Positions 1 to 11,240 of a stretch of DNA of 64,000 bases are shown one piece after another. The notes under the pieces are model-generated. The model did no database searches. It was not told the DNA's origin and saw nothing but the letters and a program-made list of their open reading frames with translations. The translations under genes were made by a program, and so were the position numbers. This DNA is from Jaltomata sinuosa. Taxonomy: Eukaryota > Streptophyta > Magnoliopsida > Solanales > Solanaceae. The DNA lies in NCBI GenBank assembly GCA_003996215.1, contig QJPP01007253.1, forward strand, positions 62,001 through 126,000. Direction: 5' to 3'. Position 1 is the stretch's first letter. Each line of letters opens with the position of its first letter.

Positions 1-484
1 AATTGATAATATACAAAATCAAACCGAACCAAAACGACCGATGCACACCACTAAAAGTCAATAGTGGACAAGTCGGAGGGAGTATACTGCTTCACAATCA
101 TAATTAATATTATATTATATTATTTTAATAAATATCACATTTGATGGAGTATATTATTTTTCGTCGTTACATAATATCAAACAATAATAATTTAAATGAT
201 AAACTTACAAGAAAAGTAGGATACAAGAAAAGGTAGGATAAATGATAAAATAGAAATATTAAATAATAAATAAAGATAAAATAAGGAAAAAAAGAAGATA
301 ACGACACGATCACATCACATCACATCAAACTGTTCGTTACAAGAAATGAGATTTTTCATTATTATCTAATGATAAATTTAACGATATGATATAATAAAAT
401 TAAAATAATAATCAAAATAAACGGTATATTAAATTAACAACACAATACAATAAAATAGGTAATAATCATCCAAACAAGCTGTTA
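1..484. other. AT-rich intergenic sequence, no gene seen
   Basis: Very AT-rich DNA with short A and T runs. A MITE-like end motif (cggagggagta) lies near position 75, which suggests a remnant of a Stowaway-like element, but the partner end is not visible. I see no open frame, RNA gene or promoter that can be defended. Confidence 0.5.
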
Positions 485-1760
485 CTATTTTCTGCCCACT
501 TATGAAGTCAAAAGAAACAGGAACAAAAATTATTTGTTCATCCACTATGAAACTTGTGGTTGTTTAATTAAAGGAAATTGCCCTAATTTGGTGAAAATAA
601 ATTAAGGTTGTCCCCATCAGTAACAAAATAGTTGCTAATACTAATAGCAAAAGATAGTCAAAGTCAAAACCAGAAGAAAATAGTTTTTTCGGTACAATCA
701 TCTATATTCAGTATTCGTTGAATCGACTATCAAATTTTAGTACAGTGAGGAATATATTAAAGGAAAAATACTTGGGATTTGTTTCGTCATGATTCCAAAT
801 CATTGCTCTGAAATTAAATTTTTGGTTAGAAATGTATTTTAGATCTCAAAAATTATAATTAAATTCGCAATTTGTGAAAACTATCAAAACATCATAATTT
901 TTATATAATCTTTCTAAATGAGCAAAGCATAGTTCATAAATAATGTATCAAAATATCCTAAGACATATAAATAAATGTTTGCAATTACATGTTATTACAA
1001 AATTTTAAATACACCTAATTTTACAAAGAGCCACACTGATCCAATAAATTAACAATAATAGTAACTAGTTATTTTTTAATATAATCTTTCCATGTGGTAC
1101 GGACAATCTCTTCATGTCGAGTATGAGTTTTTCTTCTTCTTTTTTTTTTTTTTACAGAATTTAGAATTATGGATCTCTTTTACAAATTTTAAGAATATTG
1201 AAATCTTACTTTAAAAGAATTTGAGATTTGAAATCATGAAAACTTTGTTCTAATATCATAAACAAATGTTGATTAATTGTATGATCAAACACTATTTTCC
1301 CTCTTTTTTTAAAAAAAAAACACACAAATCTGAAATATATAAATAAGGGAAGGGAGATTAATCATTTCTACGATAAAAAAAGAAGGTTCATGTGAGAAGA
1401 AGTAGCCAAACAATAAAAAATAAAAATGTAGAAGGAAATCTACTGCTCAACTGTCCCCTATATTTTAATGAATGAAAGGGACCGAAATCAGCCTTGCCTT
1501 ATTACTTAGCTGTTATAATTCAGTGGCATTATTAGACTTAGGTGTAAGGTTGCCATTTTTAATCAAGCAACATTAGTTTATTCCACTTTGACATTCAATT
1601 ACATCCTTCTTTTATTTGCTAAATATCAAAAAATACTAATCTATGTAATATTTTCTCTTTTGTTTATGTTGCAAATATAATTTTTCATGTTTTAGTCGTT
1701 GAAATTCTTTTTTTTTTTCCTTTTTCCTTTTACGTCATAATGTTATAATAGATAAAATAA
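485..1760. repeat. Diverged duplicate of the kinase upstream region (copy 1)
   Basis: Blocks here match 31375-33060 in the same order and orientation. The clearest pair is about 1408-1640 against 32445-32695 (shared words such as tactgctcaactgtcc/tactactcaactgtcc, ttattacttagctgt, ggtgtaaggttgccattttt and ttccactttgaca). Further blocks are 510-665 against 31415-31545 and about 1650-1750 against 32950-33060. The copies differ by insertions: this one carries the 780-1330 dispersed repeat, the other carries two MITEs. No kinase-like coding sequence follows this copy. Confidence 0.7.
780..1330. repeat. Dispersed AT-rich repeat, copy 1 of 2
   Basis: This stretch is similar to about 5280-5880. Shared landmarks in the same order are 'agttcataaataa', 'tatcaaaatat.ctaaga', 'taactagttatt.tttaatataat' and 'tcgagtatgagt' followed by a poly-T run and 'aaattta'. 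It is non-coding. Low-identity copies about 4.5 kb apart suggest an old non-autonomous element, but the termini are too degraded for me to assign a superfamily. Confidence 0.5.
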
Positions 1761-2133
1761 GGAGTTCCGGATGCACAATCATGAATCCCCTTAAATTTAA
1801 TTTACACCTCAAAATTATCTCAAAGGGAGGACATAGTTCAACGAGATTTAAAAAAAAAAAAAAAAAAGTTCAAAGAGATAATTAAGCAAAGCAACCATTC
1901 GGTCACCTTTATTACTTAAAATAGCTTAATTATTGCATTAGTACTAGATATAGTCATGTAGTCCTATTTTCCTCCTCATATTTTCCTTGTCCTCCTATTT
2001 TTTTTTCTCCGTCGTCTTCTTCTGTTTGCAAAAGAATTTGCTTTTCTTTTCTTTTCGTTGTTATTCTCCCATCAAAATCGAAAGAATCAAATGAGATTCA
2101 GCCATTTATTTAGTAATAAAATGAACAAGTCAA

Positions 2134-2475
2134 ATGCAAGTCCAAATTCTGCCATTGAAGAGTTTTGAAGTTCAAATTTTATATTCGGTCTGCCACAAAT
2201 GTGAATCGTTTCAAGTGAATAATATATCAAAAAAATCAAAATATCGAGAGAAGATCATATTAAAATTTGAGTTGTTTATAGGAAGATTTGAGCTGATGTC
2301 CATTGAAATCCGTCATTAAAGAGCTTCGAAGCTCAAATTTTAAAATTTGACTTGCCGCAAACGTGAATCGTTTTGAGTGAATATATAATATGTCAAAAGA
2401 CTCAAAATATCGAGAGAGCTCATATTTAAAATTTGGGACTGTTTATAGGAGATTTGAGCTGGTCAGGATTGAAAA
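2134..2475. repeat. Direct tandem duplication of about 165 bp
   Basis: Two adjacent diverged units run at about 2150-2305 and 2312-2470. Both contain, in order, 'gaag.tcaaattttata', 'tgccacaaa/tgccgcaaa', 'gtgaatcgttt', 'caaaatatcgagag' and 'tttataggaagatttgagctg' or a close variant. The short open frames that cover the two units are by-products of the repeat and resemble no known protein. Confidence 0.6.
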
Positions 2476-2641
2476 AAAAAATCAGCTCGTTGAGGAAGAT
2501 GAACTGCTGCAATATAAATATTGTATAACAGTGTATATGAATATATATACATCTCTGATATATAGTTATACATCATATATATATAAAGTTATATACTCTT
2601 TAAACAATATAGATACATTACATATACACATACTCATTTAG

Positions 2642-3060
2642 CCAAAGAAATTTTTTTGGCTAATGATATATTTACGTAAAAAGCCCTTATTCAATCATTA
2701 CAACCACAAATGGCATTAAGACTTCCGATTACTGAACTATCTACTGGATTAATTGTAATAGTATACTGCTTTTACATAAAGCATTTCATTTCGTATAATT
2801 TTTTCATTTTGTAATCTTAATACTATTGTCCTAAACAAATTAAAAGGCTTTAATTTTACTAGGGTGATAATACAGTACGCATGTTTAAGCGTTTATTTAC
2901 TGCTTTAACAATCGTAATTCTTATGTAGCTCTATATACACTTGTACATATCTATATTATCCACTTTGCTACTTCATATATTTCTACCATTTTGTTGGATG
3001 GAGACATTTGATTTTAACTTTTAAGATAGGATTATAATATTTCTTTTCAAATTTTAGATG
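2642..3060. other. AT-rich intergenic sequence, no gene seen
   Basis: I see no open frame, tRNA-like fold, transposon terminus or strong repeat here. The bases just before it (2520-2640) are a run of ata/tat words that reads as low-complexity DNA. Confidence 0.4.
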
Positions 3061-3081
3061 ATATATATATATATATATATG
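3060..3081. repeat. (AT)n microsatellite
   Basis: An uninterrupted run of about ten AT dinucleotides within AT-rich sequence. It is a simple-sequence repeat with no other visible role. Confidence 0.85.
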
Positions 3082-3639
3082 AAGCGCCATTTGAAATGAG
3101 CCCAGGAAATAAATTATTGGCTTGAACTTATATTTCAAATCGAAATCTTTCAGATACAACCAATTATGTATTAAGTGACGCAGGGTTAAACTATCCCACT
3201 TTACATGACACTAACTTTAGAGTACGAGAATCAAACTATCTATTTTATGATATAAATTGGGCGATAGAATTTTCAATAAAATTTAAATATTTATAAACTA
3301 CAAAATACTATGAATCACAATAATTAATAAACTAATATATTTAAAATAAATATAAAAATAGAGGTAAAAAAGTTATATCGAAGTAGTTCTGATGATTCAA
3401 TAATTTTATTACTTCAATTCGAAGTTCTTAGTTACTTCGACTGGATTAGTCCTAGCAAGGGATTAAATAAGGCAAAATTTCATAAATAGCTATAGTTTGT
3501 TAAATATTCAGGGCTCGTAGCTTAAGTTTCTTAATTACAAAGCGTAGCTAATTTCAAGGTCCAAAATCAGCCCTCAATTTGTATATAAATGCTTATATAC
3601 GTATATACCATAAAAATAGATTCCTAAAAATCAGTTAGA

Positions 3640-4325
3640 AAAATCTTTTTAAAATGAAAATCTCCATAAATCATGCGTCTTTTACTCTCACTAATATTCT
3701 CTCTTCATAATTGACTGATACAGCTGAAAAATCTCATATACAAATAACCATTCATATACTTTGCAATTTCATATACTCATATGTTCACCATCTATTGTAT
3801 ATATGTATTTGAGATTCAAGTTAACTAAGCATATACATTTCAAATGTATATAATGATATGTATAAATCTCATATACATTTTAATCTCAAAAGTTTGAATC
3901 TCATATACATTTGAACCTCAAAAGTATGAATCTCATATACATTTGAACCTCAAAAGTATGAATCTCATATACAATGTATAACCAAAAATAAAGCATTCCA
4001 ATTGCATATACATAGATGCATTTTAGTTGGTATATACATATATAAACATCACTAAAGAAGGATGAAATTTTAGAAAAATCTTTTTTAAATGAAAATCTCC
4101 ATAAATCATGGTAGTTATCTCAAAAGTATGAATCTCGTATACATTTGAACCTCAAAAGTATGAATCTCAGATACAATGTATAACAAAAAATAAAGCATTC
4201 GAATTGCATATACATATATGTGTTTTAGTTGGTATATATACTTATATACATATATAAACATCACTAAAGAAGGATAAAATTTTAGAAAAATCTTTTTAAA
4301 ATGAAAATCTCCATAAATCATGGAG
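3640..4325. repeat. Nested minisatellite: 34-bp and about 210-bp direct repeats
   Basis: A unit of about 34 bp containing 'tctcatatacattt' and 'cctcaaaagtatgaa' is repeated about three times between 3864 and 3975, and again at about 4120-4175. A larger unit of about 210 bp (about 3945-4110 and 4150-4322) is tandemly duplicated. Each large unit ends in 'gaaaatctccataaatcatg', which also occurs once at about 3656. The array is non-coding. Confidence 0.7.
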
Positions 4326-4399
4326 GTGGAGCGTGAATTCCGCCGGGAATTGGGTGAGAGGGAGTTTGAGAATAGGTAATATACGTTTCCTTCTCCCAA

Positions 4400-5279
4400 A
4401 ATGTATATGTTGCCTAAAATAATAGCTACTTGTTCTAAACTATACCTATAAAAATAATTATGTGAAAGTTAACTTATATCCCGTAATTAAGCCCTTCAAT
4501 ATTTTATGTCCCGTAATTTTTTCAATAAATAAATCATAATTCATTAGTTAATTTTTATTCGCATTGAGTACTTACATCAAACCAATTTAAGTTACTATAA
4601 TTAAGTGATCTAGTAAAATAAAGATACATATTAATTAATTATAATTAAATAATAACTATATATATTCAAAAAATATCATGTATCTATTAATTTGGTACAA
4701 ACCTCGGCAAAATTTTACCCACATTAAGTGGGACGGAAAGAACACTTAGTTTTCATGAATGAAATCATTTGTAATATATGTTGAAAAACTTATTAGTTCA
4801 GATTCGTACGTTCTTACTTTAATTTTACTTTAGAAATTTTTGTCAAAGACGTAACACTATTGGATTAGAGTAATAAAATTCTTTATCTGAAGCATGTCCT
4901 TATTTTCAATGTTAGAATTCTTCTTTCTTTATTCCTAAAATAAAAAAAGGATACACGTCGTTGTTTATAGATATTTTTATTTAGATTGAAGATCTTAGGA
5001 AAATTATTTAAGTGGAAGGATTTGACAATTTGTAAATAAAGTGAGTACACGTTATTCCATATGTCATTATCCATTTGATTTTGGCTAATAAGTATTCCCC
5101 ACGTTTCGTTTTCTCTTGAGCAGGTAGGAATTCCCACTTCCAGAAGGAATCATGTGGGGCACCCAAATCCATCCTGCCTTGCCAGGTCAGTCCCCACATG
5201 CTCTCTTCAAACTTGGAAAAAAAAAATTAAAACAAATCTCCCACTATCAATTTATTATTTCTCTTTTTAATTTTTCAGA
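4400..5279. other. Intergenic sequence, no gene seen
   Basis: AT-rich DNA with a slightly more GC-balanced patch near 5090-5210. Two overlapping minus-strand open frames of 84 and 63 codons fall there, but neither has recognisable domain content. Nothing else is supportable. Confidence 0.4.
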
Positions 5280-5880
5280 TGTATGTTTGGCTCTTAATAA
5301 AGCTCGTTTTAACATGTGATATGAAATCGTGATTTAAAATTATGATATGAAATTAAATTTATATGAAATTAAAATTTTGTCTGGACATTTTTTTCATAAA
5401 CTGAAAACCCCCATAAGTTGTAAGAACTATCAATTTTTTTCCAATTCTTACATAATCTTACCAAATGAATAAATAATAGTTCATAAATAAGATATCAAAA
5501 TATTCTAAGATACTGCACTGATATATCACATATTTTCACGTTTCTGTTATAAATAGATGTTTGTGATTACAAACTGTCAAATACAGTATAATTTTATAAA
5601 GATTCACTAGTTAATAATAATATTAACTAGTTATTCTTTAATATAATTCTTTCACATGGTATAAATAATTTTTTTACGTCAAGTATGAGTCTTTTTTTTT
5701 TTGCAAAATTTAAAATGATAAAAAAAAAAATTACAAAATATAAACTTATGGATCAATTTTTTCATTTAAAAAAAATGAAATTGTGATTTGAGATTCCATA
5801 TTATATTTTTTGGAGAATTTAATTTTCAAATTATGTCCAACGCTAATTTAAAATCAGAATTCCATATCGCATATCCAAAA
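5280..5880. repeat. Dispersed AT-rich repeat, copy 2 of 2
   Basis: The partner of 780-1330 in the same orientation. It opens with 'tgtttggctcttaataaagc' and closes near 'catatccaaaagcaagtta', so an element of about 600 bp is plausible. It lies just left of the copia target-site duplication. Confidence 0.5.
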
Positions 5881-5944
5881 GCAAGTTAAATGTTAAGCTC
5901 CAAATTTGCTCTTAGAATACTTTGACTTGTTCATACTAATAAAT

Positions 5945-5949
5945 CTTTC
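5945..5949. repeat. Target-site duplication CTTTC, left copy
   Basis: CTTTC here, immediately before the LTR start TGTGAAAAG, is repeated exactly at 25613-25617, immediately after the LTR end TTCAACA. Five bases is the usual duplication length for LTR retrotransposons. The pair defines 5950-25612 as one integration with later insertions inside it. Confidence 0.9.
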
Positions 5950-6303
5950 TGTGAAAAGTAGCTCTAATTCTACAACGCCATTGATGAATTAAGAGAGCTT
6001 GAAGAGAGAAAATAGAGAGAAGATTTATTGAATTGGAATGCATTGAATTGACTACAATGAGAGTACTACTCTGACTTTTATAGCTACTAATTACAATCGA
6101 CTACCCTTCAAAATATCTCAGAACCGACTAACTAACTTGTGTGCCAGGTCATCAACTTCTAACAAACTCACAATTAGTTCCTAATAAACTAACTAAGCCG
6201 TAACTAACTTCTTCAATGAACAGTGCATGAACAATGTTCAATGTAACAGTAAAAACTGTTAAAATGAACACTGTAAGCTGTGTGATCAAGTTGCATTTCA
6301 ACA
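5950..6303 (-). repeat. Copia 3' LTR (354 bp)
   Basis: Read on the minus strand, it starts TGTTGAAATGCAAC and ends CTACTTTTCACA. It matches the split partner LTR at the right end with scattered substitutions and an indel of about 11 bp. A TATA-like sequence (CTATAAAAG on the minus strand, 6075-6083) sits inside, as expected for an LTR promoter. It is preceded on the minus strand by a short purine-rich tract (cttgagggtgtg), the likely polypurine tract. Confidence 0.9.
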
Positions 6304-6305
6304 CA

Positions 6306-6402
6306 CACCCTCAAGCTGAAGGGGGTAAAACATTAAGCACACCAAGCTTGCTTAGCAAATACATATGTTGAGCCTGGCCAAGACTCTTAGTCAAAAAATA
6401 TG
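6306..6402 (-). pseudogene. Stranded C-terminal end of the copia RNase H region
   Basis: On the minus strand this 97-bp piece encodes a copia-like polyprotein tail with 'LTKSLGQAQHMYLLSKLGV' followed by a stop and the polypurine tract. It is the continuation of the RNase H sequence that stops at 16385, now about 10 kb away because the LARD-like element inserted between them. Duplicated bases at the break are ATATG (6398-6402) and ATCTG (16385-16389), one mismatch. Confidence 0.8.
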
Positions 6403-9346
6403 TGTCACGCCCCAAGCCTAGACAGAGCGGACAAAGACTTTATGAGCACATGTTATACCATTGACCTGTACTAAGTGGAAGAATTACTACTCGTAAAACG
6501 ATATTAAAAGAATATACATAACAATATTGTCCAGGCGTCACAACTGCAATAGACAACTGAACCTATAACTACACATAACAATTTTATACTGTCTATGAAG
6601 CCTCTAATAGAATCTGTAACTATACAATGACAGATGGTCGAGCTAGGGCCTCGACATATTCAAATTATAGCTATAAGTACAAATAAAAAGTACTATACAT
6701 CTATTTGCTCCAGATAAGAAGGGAGCTCACCAACTGCTTTGTTGAATAGGTAGTGGATACCTAATATGGGAGTCTGCTAACCTGTATACCTGACCCTGCA
6801 TTTACAAAAATGCAGTGCCCCAAAATGTAGGGACGTCAGTACATATGAAACATGTACTGGTATGTAAAGCAGACAAAAAAACAAGTAGACAAGAATGGAT
6901 GCTCATGTGAATCAGATATCAAGATGAAGGACCTATGAGCATACAAGTAACAAATATACAATATGAAACGATGACCTATGTGCTAGTCTTATTGGCATAT
7001 CATACTTCAAGTATTAGAGATGAGCAACTAGGGACAAAGTTTATTAGAACTCTAGTATGAATTATATAAATAACCTTATTAGCTTATGTATATGTCCCAA
7101 AGCTACTCTTTATTATAAGCCACTTAGAAATTTGCCTAGATGATATCCTATGCGTATGTCAAGTAGAAATGATCAAGTGATGGCCTACCGAAGGCGATCC
7201 AGATCACGTGTAAGGCATATGTTGCTAAAATACTTATTGCTATGATTTTATACATATAACGATAATCGTGGTCTGATACGAGGTACGCCTTTTAGGGCTC
7301 ACTATAAGGGTCTGCCCGCAGGCCACATGTGCCATGTATTGGCTCGACTCATGGAAAACTAGTGCATGACATTTCATCTGATTCTAAATACAAATAATGC
7401 CACAAGGGCGGGTATGCCACAATATCTGGGCTCACTATAAGGGTTTGGTCTCAATCCTGTGCACAAAATAGCATCGCGCGATTCTGTCAAGTAAAACTTA
7501 TGAATACCCACCCATCGAGAAGAGTAACTTATCAAGTGATGCCTTAAAGACCTATGGCGAGTAGATTAGGATAAAGATCATTTAACTACTCATGTAGTAA
7601 TCTCTATTCAGCAACTAATTTCCTTAAACAATATATCAAGCTATTCAAGTGCTAGCTCTTTATTTTCTCTCATATTTATGCCACTATGTGATCAAATATA
7701 CTAGTGCAACTATAAATGGCCGATTATCCTAGTTTATAACACATTACATATATATCATATGACTTCCAGTAGTTTCAAATAAAATACATTTACGATCATG
7801 CGAAACATTATGAGAACCCGACTCGAAGGAGTAATATGAATATGGTGACTTCAACAAAGAGATGTACGAAGTGCGAAGAGAAGTAATTTCAAATGAAAAG
7901 ACCGTGTAGGTATTTTGGCCATGCTAGGCATGTAATATGTGTTTGATATGTAGAAAAATGAAGGCTCTATTCACATATATAGAGTAGACTATGTTAACTT
8001 TTTAGAAGAAACAAATGACTAAAGGTCGTGCCTTAACGGCAAAAGAGGTTTTAGCTTACATACCTTTGACACCTTCCTAGCTAATCGTACCACCACGAGT
8101 CCCAACAAGTTAACATACTGGCTGTAGCCTTTACATAGTCGATCATTAGCTTTCATCATCCAGTAGGCAACCAATTAACTACAAAAATAATATATATATA
8201 TTCATCAATAACCCGTAGGTTCGTCTAATGAATCGTTCTAGTGTTCTTCACGTATGCTCACAACTAACCAAACTTCTCACCAATTCTTTTAGAGCAAATT
8301 CTCTACTTTTCCAACTTACAAAATTCAATATCAAATTTGTCCAATTTGTAGGAATTCCCAAAAATATCACCTTATCAGTAATTTCATCATTTTTCCTCTT
8401 TCAAGAACCATAAAATTCATCAATATCCACTTCAAGAGCTAGTGCCCAAAAATTCAAATTAAATACCCCAAATACTCATCCATAATCACATTCGAGAGTA
8501 GGACAAGGAATTTACCTCTTGGAGTTCAATCCTAACTTTAACTTTGAAATCGATTCTTGAAAATTCCTCGAGGTTGTCACAAAAATCATTTAATTTGTAA
8601 GGAACTTCTGCTTGGTCTAAGCCTCCACGCCACCACCAACAAGCTTCACCTTATTCTTGTTACTTGACACTTGTCAAATAGTAGCTATTGCTACTGCTGT
8701 AATTTGCCGAACAAAAAGACCCAAAACATGGGTTTGTTGAAGACCCCAAATTATAATCCTTGTGCTCATTAATAAAGATTATCCCACTAGTCTATATTTC
8801 CTCTATGATAAGTATTGAATACTACTTTTGAAGTACCCTGCACTTGCTGCCAGCACACATAATAAGTGCACAACATTTCTATTTTTAAAAGAATATAAGA
8901 GTTTAACCCTTTTTCACTAAGTCTCTTTTTTTCCCTTTTGGGACCCACGGCTAATTGTGCCAATATTTTTCCTTCTTAGACCCATGAATAATGCTTGTAT
9001 AGTATTAAAATCACACACAAATATTATCATATTAGTAATCAAATTCCAAAAAAAAAGTGATTATCATCTCACTATTTTCATATCTATCTCGGTCGTATTA
9101 AATACTAGGATTCATATCCCAATTATATTGTATAATTTTCCACTTGTCTTGACCTGAGGGCTCTCCTTAGAATTCGTATCAGTTTATTTTCACCTCGTAT
9201 CCTCCTTATCATGCTCTAATGATACTATAATAATTTGTAGTTTCGGTAAACACGCCCAATGATATGCCCAACCGTATTAACGTATTTAATGTATCAAGCT
9301 TAATTTGGATTATTTTGTGAGGTACTATATTTTTCGAGGCGCTACA
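6403..9346 (-). repeat. LARD-like element 3' LTR
   Basis: Matches 13442-16384 along its whole length. Both LTRs contain the same 61-codon plus-strand open frame (8228-8413 and 15266-15451), conserved only because the LTRs are copies; it resembles no known protein. Direct-repeat words such as 'ctcactataagggtctg' occur inside. Confidence 0.9.
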
Positions 9347-9360
9347 TTCTCCCCCGCTTA
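9347..9360 (-). other. Polypurine tract of the LARD-like element
   Basis: The minus strand reads TAAGCGGGGGAGAA immediately before the LTR start TGTAGCGCC. A purine-rich block next to the 3' LTR is the plus-strand priming site in LTR retrotransposons and sets the element's orientation as minus. Confidence 0.8.
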
Positions 9361-10129
9361 GGATCATTCATCCTCGAATGATGCTTGTAGTTCATTTGGA
9401 GTTCTGTAGTTGTCCAATACATTCATGAGACCACTAAATTAAGTTTCACTTCAACTTACACATCATAAAGCCATTAAATTTGGCTAACTTTCAAAATTTT
9501 CAAAAATTTTGACAGAATTTTCTCTGTAAATAGGCCTATCAAAAACCTGTCAGCTAGCCAAAATACACACACACGCTTCACAGAGCGTCATAACAATATC
9601 CATACTCAACAAATAATACACGAGGCTCTGCTTGGTCTTATACTCGAAATAATGCTATAACAATTGTTGAAGCACGAATGGTGCTCTTCTTGGACCTACA
9701 CTTTAAATAAAGACTACGATGGTAATGTATCTCACCTTATGTCTGTGTACCAAAGTAACTCACCTGAGTAGAACATCTGAGAATTCGAAGATCGTAAGTA
9801 CGAATCACATCTGCTTAGCATAGGCGTAATGTAGACATATGAAAGGTCGAGTGCTCTATAGCTATCTCTGGAGGTCAATCTACCTCTTAGGCTACTTCGC
9901 TGCTTTCTGTATACCATTATAATGCCAGAGAGATGAGTGCTCTATCCTCACCTGTAAGTTCACTAAGGCCAAATGAGCATTCCCGTCCTTCTGTAATTTA
10001 CCTCAAGTCTTTCAACCAACTTTTGAGAAACCAGATAGGGTACCTTACTTGCCCTCTGCCCATAGATAAACTTAACATTTGCTCCCTGTTCAAGTAGGTA
10101 TCTACAAAGGCATATTGTATCTAAACAAT

Positions 10130-11240
10130 AAAATTATGTAAAAATTATAACATGTAGGCAAGTAAGCATGAAGGGCATGTAACCAAATAAATATGTGAGC
10201 CACAAAAGAAGGACTTGACCTTTAAATATGTAAGCCTAATAGTCATGTAACTTATGAACTAATGAAAAATTATAAAACATATAATTTATATGCGGGTAAG
10301 TTGTGAAACTTATGGCATATGAACCTGTAAATGATAAAATAACATGTGAGTTGGTAGACTATAAAATAAATAACATGTAAACAGATAAAGTACGGGACAA
10401 AATTTATTATATAATTATGTAAGCGAGGGAGCTATAAAAATACTTAATACCCCGCCTTAAAACCTGTGGAAACACATAACACATAAATAGTTTGGTTATG
10501 ACATATGAACACAAAAACTGTAACCTTTAAAGGGATACGCCCATAACCTATAAACAATTAAAAATATATCGTTTGGAAAAATAAGTTTTGATATTCTAAT
10601 CATATGAACTAAAGAAGCGCATAATACTTAAACAAATAAGTTATAAGGCATGTGACTTTGAAAAAAAATGATCTTCTATAACATGTAAACAAATAGCATG
10701 TGACCTTTGAATAATTAATTTCTAATGCGTATACACGTAGCATATGATCAAATATCCCGTGAAGCAAATAATGTATAGATAAATAATCTGTAAAATATCT
10801 AACTATGTAGATTGACATATAGCGTATAAGCATTTCTTATATAAGACATATAACGTATAAACAAGGATATATAGATTATAAGCAAGTGGTCTAAGGTATA
10901 AATAATATATAAACAATAGTTTGTTAAACATATAATATTTGATTCAATATTTTATGAACATATAGCATATAAACAAATGGTTCATGTAGCATGCAACATA
11001 TGGACAAATGATCTAAAATATATTTACTATATACAAAATGATTCATATAATACATAGTCTATAAATAAGGGATCTATGATATAAATAACATGTCAATAAT
11101 TAACTCCTAAAGGGCGCATGACAGGTAAATGAATAAGCTTATGAAAACAGGTAGCATGTAAAAAATTAAGTTATCACATATATAATATGTATAATCTTGC
11201 AAACAAGTTAGCTATAACACATACATATGTGAATTCATGA
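10130..11240. repeat. Word-repeat tract (catgtaa/cataaac motifs) inside the LARD-like element
   Basis: About 1.1 kb dominated by irregularly spaced variants of 'aacatgtaaacaaat', 'gcatatgaacaaa', 'catataacgtataaac' and 'agcatgtaaac'. The period is not constant, so this is a degenerate diffuse repeat rather than a clean tandem array. No coding sense is visible. Confidence 0.6.

Noticed and set aside
3840..4325. CRISPR-like spaced repeats
   Set aside because: Repeats are AT-rich and contiguous with no unique spacers of constant length, and the host is a plant; it is a minisatellite.
485..5949. Lost second kinase gene downstream of the duplicated promoter region
   Set aside because: No P-loop, HGD or DFG-type sequence is visible on either strand between 1760 and 5949, so a remnant cannot be claimed.
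8228..8413. 61-codon plus-strand frame repeated at 15266-15451
   Set aside because: The two are the same position in the two LTRs of the LARD-like element; conservation follows from LTR identity, and there is no domain or start context.
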